Assembly (NCBI GenBank): GCA_023379935.1
Contig: JAMCPD010000003.1
Location: forward strand, 60,276-124,275
Direction of reading: 5' to 3'
Length of the DNA: 64,000 bases
From: Actinomycetota bacterium
GTDB lineage: Bacteria; Actinomycetota; Acidimicrobiia; Acidimicrobiales; JAMCPD01
Shown: positions 57,970 through 64,000 of the stretch, one piece after another
Position numbering within the stretch: the stretch's first letter is position 1
Layout of the letters: every line of letters begins with the position of its first letter
Program-made: the position numbers and the translations under genes
The notes under the pieces: model-generated
Databases searched by the model: none
What the model was told of the DNA's origin: nothing
What the model saw: the letters and a program-made list of their open reading frames with translations, nothing else

Positions 57970-58422
57970 ATGGGTAATATGGTAACTTTAATAGGAAATT
58001 TAACAAAAGATCCTGAGATTCGGTTCACTCGTGACGGCCAAGCCGTAACCACTATCGGGCTGGCAATCAGTCACAGATGGCAGAACCGTCAAAACAACTC
58101 TTGGGAAGAAGACACATCTTTTGTTGATATTGTCTGTTGGAGAGAGACGGCGGAAAACGTTGCGGCAAGCATGCCCAAGGGTTGCAGGGTGATTGTTGTA
58201 GGTCGCCTTGAACAACGATCCTGGGAAAATGAGGAAGGAGAGAAGCGTTACAAAATAGAAGTCATCGCAGAAGAGATAGGTCCTTCACTCAAATGGGCTA
58301 AAGCCCAAGTATCTAAGGCCCAAAAACAAGACAACTTAGATGACAATCCTAATGGATCCGGCAATATTGAGCCAGGCAGCGAACAGATTGAGGAGGATGA
58401 CCGTGAACTTGCAGAAGTGTAA
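57970..58422 (+). CDS. ssb: Single-stranded DNA-binding protein
   Basis: MGNMVTLIGNLTKDPEIRFTRDGQAVTTIGLAISHRWQN...FVDIVCWRETAENVAASMPKGCRVIVVGRLEQRSWENEEGEKRYKIEVIAEEIGPSLKWA. Confidence 0.96.
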   Translation: MGNMVTLIGNLTKDPEIRFTRDGQAVTTIGLAISHRWQNRQNNSWEEDTSFVDIVCWRETAENVAASMPKGCRVIVVGRLEQRSWENEEGEKRYKIEVIAEEIGPSLKWAKAQVSKAQKQDNLDDNPNGSGNIEPGSEQIEEDDRELAEV

Positions 58423-58606
58423 AGTGTGTGCCAAATGCGGTTGTGGAGAGGCATCGAAAAATAGATATTTGGATATCGGTCCGCGAAGTTCACACAGCTT
58501 GGATAACTGGGGTAAGGAGTGGCTTGTACTGCGGGCAAGGCTGCTTGGGGAACTACATAACTCCAAGTCATTGGATGTAGGCCATGTCAGAGATGCTAAG
58601 AGTTAG
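58397..58606 (+). CDS. Small Cys-containing hypothetical protein overlapping the ssb 3' end
   Basis: MTVNLQKCKVCAKCGCGEASKNRYLDIGPRSSHSLDNWGKEWLVLRARLLGELHNSK. Confidence 0.5.
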   Translation: MTVNLQKCKVCAKCGCGEASKNRYLDIGPRSSHSLDNWGKEWLVLRARLLGELHNSKSLDVGHVRDAKS

Positions 58607-58615
58607 GAGACGCTA

Positions 58616-58900
58616 ATGGCAGTGTTATACGTCAAAAGTTCCCCGGATATTGGAGAAGTAACAGAAGATGATCCACAACCAATCGGTAAAGCTGCCTCAT
58701 TGTCATCAGTGATATCGCTCGATAAACAGGAGGTGTTTTGGATATGCGGAGTGCTGGCGCAAGTAGGCCGCAGTCTGGTAGACAACTCTTTGATGGACAC
58801 TGCTTTTTGCTTGGATGCTGTTTTCGAACTACTTGAAGAACGCTTGTTCAGAGAGGAGGTGGACCTATACGAACTGGATAAATTAACTACATACCAATAG
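58616..58900 (+). CDS. Hypothetical protein, 94 aa
   Basis: ORF closely following the previous one, same strand. Confidence 0.5.
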   Translation: MAVLYVKSSPDIGEVTEDDPQPIGKAASLSSVISLDKQEVFWICGVLAQVGRSLVDNSLMDTAFCLDAVFELLEERLFREEVDLYELDKLTTYQ

Positions 58901-59470
58901 CATAAGCTGATATGTGCCCGGGTTGAACTCCTTCTTACATCTTTTCGTAGCCCGGGCACAAGCTCGCGATTTGCCTTCAAAACGGAACAGAAAGAGCCAA
59001 TCCTGAAAAGAGTATTGCCGACGGAATGGTTCAGATTGATATCAAACCAGCAATATTTATTTCTCACCCAGGGCTACTACTGCGTTTAGCCGCCACTGGA
59101 CTATTATCCTATCTCCTGGGATTTTTAGGTATCAGTTGCTTTCAAAGATAGCGGAGAATCTCCTTCACTCAGGGAATATCCATCTGTTTTAGCTGCTAAC
59201 ACTCAACTGGTCTTCTTGCTCTAAATCCATGTATGTCATGCATATAGCGGATATTTTGAAGCTATGGAAAGACGCGCCAACTGCTAAGAACAATACATTT
59301 TAAATTTACATAATCAACCCAATTAATTGTATACTTACATAATCATGCTTATTTCAACGTGTGGTTCAATGTATAAACGGCGAATATAAATAGTTTAAAA
59401 AATGTGCTCATAGATAATATAAGGAGAGGGCCGTGTTATTTGAAAGTCAATACTATTGTAAAAAAATATA

Positions 59471-62400
59471 GTGTTAGCAGCCAGAAGAAGGACAGTTGGA
59501 TCACGGTGGGCTCTGGCACCGCTCGCGGTGTTGGCCCTGCTTTCTCTCGGCTCTGTGGCGCTCGGCGCAGCACCCGCCTCGGCGGCATCCTCGGGCACCT
59601 CATGGTCAGCTCCAACAACTATCGATACAACCATCAGCCCCTCCAATTCCCTCAATTCCGTCTCATGTCCATCTGCAACCTTTTGTGTGGCGGTGGACGG
59701 AAATGGCAACGCCCTAACCTACAACGGCACGAGCTGGTCGTCTCCCACAAACATTGACGGCACCAACCAGCTCCATTCTGTCTCGTGTGTATCTGCAAGT
59801 TTTTGTATGGCAGTGGGAGGTGGCAACGTCCTCACCTACAACGGTACGAGCTGGTCGGCTCCCACAAACATTGACGGCACCAATTGGCTCTATTCCGTCT
59901 CGTGTGTATCTACAAGCTTTTGTATGGCTGTGGATAGCAATGGCAACGCGCTCACCTACAACGGCACGAGCTGGACGAGTTCACAAATTGGCACCAATTC
60001 CATCGGTTCCGTCTCGTGTGTATCTACAAGCTTTTGTGCGGCAGTGGGAGGTGTCAACGCCCTCACCTACAACGGCACAAGCTGGTCTACTCCGAATTAT
60101 ATTGACGTGCCTGGGTTCAGTTCCGTCTCGTGTGTATCTACAAGCTTTTGTGTGGCGGTGGATGGGCGTGGCAACGCCCTAACCTACAACGGCACGAGCT
60201 GGTCGGCTCCTGCCAGTATTGACGGCACCAATTCCCTCAGTTCCGTCTCGTGTGTATCTGCAAGCTTTTGTGCGGCGGTAGACTGGGGTGGCAACGCCCT
60301 CACCTACGGTAGCGGAAGCTTTGTCCCAGCGATCACCTCCATCACTCCGCCGACAGGTCCGATAGTAGGTGGAACACTCGTGACAATAAACGGCTTGGCT
60401 TTCACCGGTGTCACCTCTGTCAACTTTGGTGGCAAGCCTGCAAAGTCCTTCACCGTCAACTCCTCCACCATGATTACAGCGATCACCCCCGCTACAAGCT
60501 CCGTCGGGCCGGTAGCGGTATCCCTCGGATCAAACAGCACAACGGCAGTGTCGACGACCCCAGATACGATCTTCACCTACATTCCCAATCTCAACTACAA
60601 CTGGTACACCAACCAAGCATGCCAGAGCACCGGTTGGAGCTATGGCATCCTTTACTGCGGCGGAGGCTCGGTTATCCATAGCCCGAGGACGGTTCTCATC
60701 TTGTGGGGAACCCAGTGGTGTGGCACAAACCCGATTGGGATCGACGCCTCAGGTCAACTAACTACCTGCACCCCCGACACGACACCGGACACATCGCTGG
60801 TGCCACAGACCGTCATTCAGGTCCAGCACATGCTGTCGCTGCTGCCGCGAAGTCCATGGGCCAACATCCTCGCTGATTATTACGATGCCGGGGGCTTCGT
60901 GAGTAATAACATTGAGTTCTTCGGGACGGTCGTCTACGCAAACGATACCTATCCCGGACCGCAGGGAACCGCGACGCTCGCCGCTGTTGCTGCCGCCGCG
61001 AATAAAGATCTTGGGGACAATAACATCGGCGGAACAGTCGATATCGTGCTGTATTCGCCGAATGTGAGCAATACTAACACGAGCTTGCAGAATTCCTGCG
61101 GTGACCACATAACCCAGATCTCTGGGGAACCGGTGATTGCGCCGATACCCACTTCTATGTGCTCTGCTGCTTTTGTTGAGAGCGGTAAGCCGGATCCTTT
61201 TGCTAAGATCGGTCTGCCAAACTTTGCCACATTGGCTGTGTCACACGAGGTGGCAGAGGTGATCACAGACCCTGGACTTGGAGGTAATGGCTGGATAATT
61301 AACTACCCGGGGGAGAGCGGCGGAGGAGAGATCGCTGACTACTGCGAAACAAACATGACCACGTACGACACGTACCTTGATGGAGTCGACGTAGCACAGC
61401 TCTATGACCCGGTTACGAAACGCTGCAGCGCTAGCAATTTTTTCAGTACGCCTCCCGCACCAGGGGTGAGTGTTACCACCCATAACGGCTCAGAAGTCCT
61501 CTTGGTTACCCTTGCGAGCTCCGCAAACACCTTCCCACCTGTGCTCGGCTCTCTGGTCAAGGAGTACGAGCGCAACCCTCAGGGCAACTGGGTCCCGATC
61601 CTCACTGCAGTAGCGTCTGGAACGCAGGGATACCTTCCACTTCCTGCGAGCGGGGAGACGATCTGCGTAAAGTATGCCGACCTTGTAGGAGGTGGCAGCA
61701 CGCCGATGTCTCCTTGTTCCGCTGGGTCCGTGGTACCAAACGTGCAGCTACTGTCGTACCCTCAATGGAAAGCAGCCATAGGTCTTGGAGGTTCGGGGAG
61801 TTCTGTACCCAAACCGCGAACGACGGGTGCTACGAGTTCCACCAGCAGCCAAGCCGATGGATCGGCCATGGTGAACGACGGGAGCAATATCTCGGTCTCA
61901 GCGGAAGGAATTGGTACGATCACGGAGCAGGATGCCAGCTCTGATCCCGTAAGCGCGGTTCCTTCCCTTGGTCCGGCGAGCTACTTTAGCGTGTCGACAT
62001 CCCCGGGTAGCGTGTTCAGCCTCGCCTACGTAGAGGTGTGCGGGCTGTCGCCTTCTGCAGGAAGCATTGAGTACTACAGCAACGGTATCTGGCAATTCGC
62101 CTCGAACTTCGACTTGAGCTCGGGAGACGGCTGCGGTGTATTGCAGGTGGACACCTCTTCGTCCCCGTCACTCGCGCAGTTGGAGGGAGGTGGTGTCGAG
62201 TTCGCCTCGGGGAACGCACAAACCCCCCCCGTCGGTGGTGTCTTTGAGCCCCACATCGGGCCAGGAGTCCGGGGGATCAACAGTAACTATCACTGGGACA
62301 GGCTTTACGGGTGCCTCCGCGGTCGACTTTGGGACTTCACCTGCGACAAATGTTGTGGTGGTGTCGGACTCGGAGATCACGGCCGTCTCACCGGCAGGAC

Positions 62401-63692
62401 CCATGGGTGGAGGCCCTGTGCCTGTGACTGTGACGACTCCGGCAGGTACGACAACCGCCGGTGTTAGCGCCCAGTACCTCTACACCCAACAGGGCCCCTA
62501 CACCCCTGTCGCGCCATACCGAATCTGCGATACCCGAACCGGAAACAGCACGCCCTGTACAGGGCAGATATTGGTAAGCGGAGGCAGCCTCGATGTCCAA
62601 GTGGCAGGTACCGAACCGCCAGGGTCCACGGTGGGTGGCGTGCCGAGCGACGCTACGGCAGCTGTGCTGAATGTCACCGCCGTCGGCCCGACCAACTCAG
62701 GCTACTTGACCGTGTATCCAACAGGGACTACTCGGGCGTTCGCCTCGAGCTTGAACTTTGTGGCCGGCCAGACTGTCGCGAACCTCGTCACAGTGGCGCT
62801 CGGGGTGAACGGCCAGGTAACAGTCTTTAACTCCATGGGCATGACAAACGTCGTAGTCGACGTGGAGGGCTACATAAGCGCATCTTCGGGGTCAAACTAC
62901 ACGCCAATCACACCGCTTAGGATATGTGATACCAGGACCTCCAACCCCTCTTCGCTCACCGGCGCCTTCGCACAGTGCAATGCCAAGACCCTCGCTGCAA
63001 AGGTTCCCCTCGCCGTACAGGTAACAGGACTCGGCTCAATCCCTGCCTCTGCGAGCGGAGTCGTCATGAACGTTACAGTCACCAGCCCTCATGCCTCGGG
63101 GTATCTGACTGTCTACCCGGCAGGCGAATCACCCCCATTGGCAAGCAATGTGGACTTCTCTGCCGGTCAAACGATCCCGAACGGAGCGGCAGTTAAGCTT
63201 CCCGCGTCGGGCGCAATCGACATCGTGTCGAACACCTCCACAAACGTCATCCTCGATGTGGAGGGGTACTACTCCACCTCGGGATCCACCTATATTCCCA
63301 TAGCCCCTGAACGCATCGCCGACACCCGCTGCTCGGCCACCCCGACACCCTCCTACTGCCAGGCAGAGCAGCTCCCTCCCCAGAACCAGGGGCTTAGTGC
63401 CGTCGGCACAGGTGGGATGATCTCGCTTGTGACAGGGGGCATCAACTCGATACCTTTGAGCGCTACCGCGGTGGTGCTGAACGTTACGGTCACCTCCACG
63501 GCCTCCAGTTCGTTCCTCACGGTTTACCCGGCAGGCTCTACCCGGCCAACAGCGTCGAGCCTCAACTGGGTGAAGGGAGCAACGGTGGCGAACGTCGTGA
63601 TAGCACCGGTCGGCTCGAACGGCACCGTCGAAATCTACAACTACTCAGGCTCAACCGATGTCGTGGTCGACATAGAGGGCTACTACAGCTGA
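59471..63692 (+). pseudogene. Large secreted repeat protein (SVSC repeats, IPT/TIG, HEVAEVITDP domain, IPT/TIG, three YRICDTR-type domains) split by a frameshift at about 62223-62230
   Basis: ORFs 59471-62467 and 62136-63692 join in sense at C8. Same architecture as 27016-32487. Confidence 0.85.
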
Positions 63693-63922
63693 ACGCAGAC
63701 CACGACAGGAGACACGAAGAAAGGGAGGAACCAGTAGTTCGTGGCACTAATAACTTAACATATAGGGCTATGCCTAGTAAAATTAAACTAAGGCTAAACT
63801 ACGAAGGTTGTTGTGTCACTAACTACAATTCAAAAGTCTTTGATATTGACAGATGAGCAAAAGGGGAAACTGGACCTACCCCCTAATTCCGTACATACGA
63901 ACCTAAAAAATAAAGGAGAATA

Positions 63923-64000
63923 TGTATATGGAAAACAAAAAGAAAATCAAGCCTTTCTTTTTTGAGTGAGTTCAAAGCTGATGCCGTAAAGCTTGTCAAT
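63923..64000 (+). mobile_element. Start of an IS3-type transposase OrfA, apparently frameshifted at a T run (truncated by window)
   Basis: MENKKKIKPFFF then, one frame over, LSEFKADAVKLVN (IS3 OrfA-like FKADAVKLV). Confidence 0.6.

Noticed and set aside
58603-59067. 154-aa - strand ORF
   Set aside because: Antisense to the more plausible 58616-58900 ORF; Ser-rich shadow translation.

Overview
The window looks like about 64 kb of an actinobacterial chromosome, possibly an acidophilic Acidimicrobiia-type organism. That placement is inferred from gene content (MurT/GatD, 6C RNA, F420-type oxidoreductase, DUF2510, LCP protein) and has not been tested. Housekeeping and metabolic content: a 5'-truncated acetolactate-synthase-like gene, rnpB, a cysH-cysD-cysN-cysG(N) sulfate-assimilation cluster, ald, rarA, a TrpB-like gene, an NRAMP-like transporter, murT-gatD, acn, ssb, two ABC exporter pairs, and tRNA-Val(UAC) and tRNA-Arg(UCU). 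Accessory content: (i) a Phd/PIN toxin-antitoxin (TA) cassette between 268-bp direct repeats that duplicate the 3' end of a subtilase-like gene; (ii) a DUF433/DUF5615 TA pair between exact 39-bp repeats and IS debris; (iii) a decayed defence island next to tRNA-Val (SIR2-like protein, Mrr, truncated HsdM, type-ISP restriction relic, IS3 fragment); (iv) an IS66 relic plus VapBC next to tRNA-Arg; (v) a single-ORF Phd-RelE fusion; (vi) two large repeat-rich secreted proteins, one interrupted by a frameshift at a C8 tract. Other points worth checking: an APS reductase lacking one of the four canonical Fe-S cysteines, a CysN with a triplicated beta-strand motif, compensatory changes in the RNase P P4 helix, and a 6C-type sRNA with a duplicated terminator. 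All family names come from reading motifs; no database search was run.
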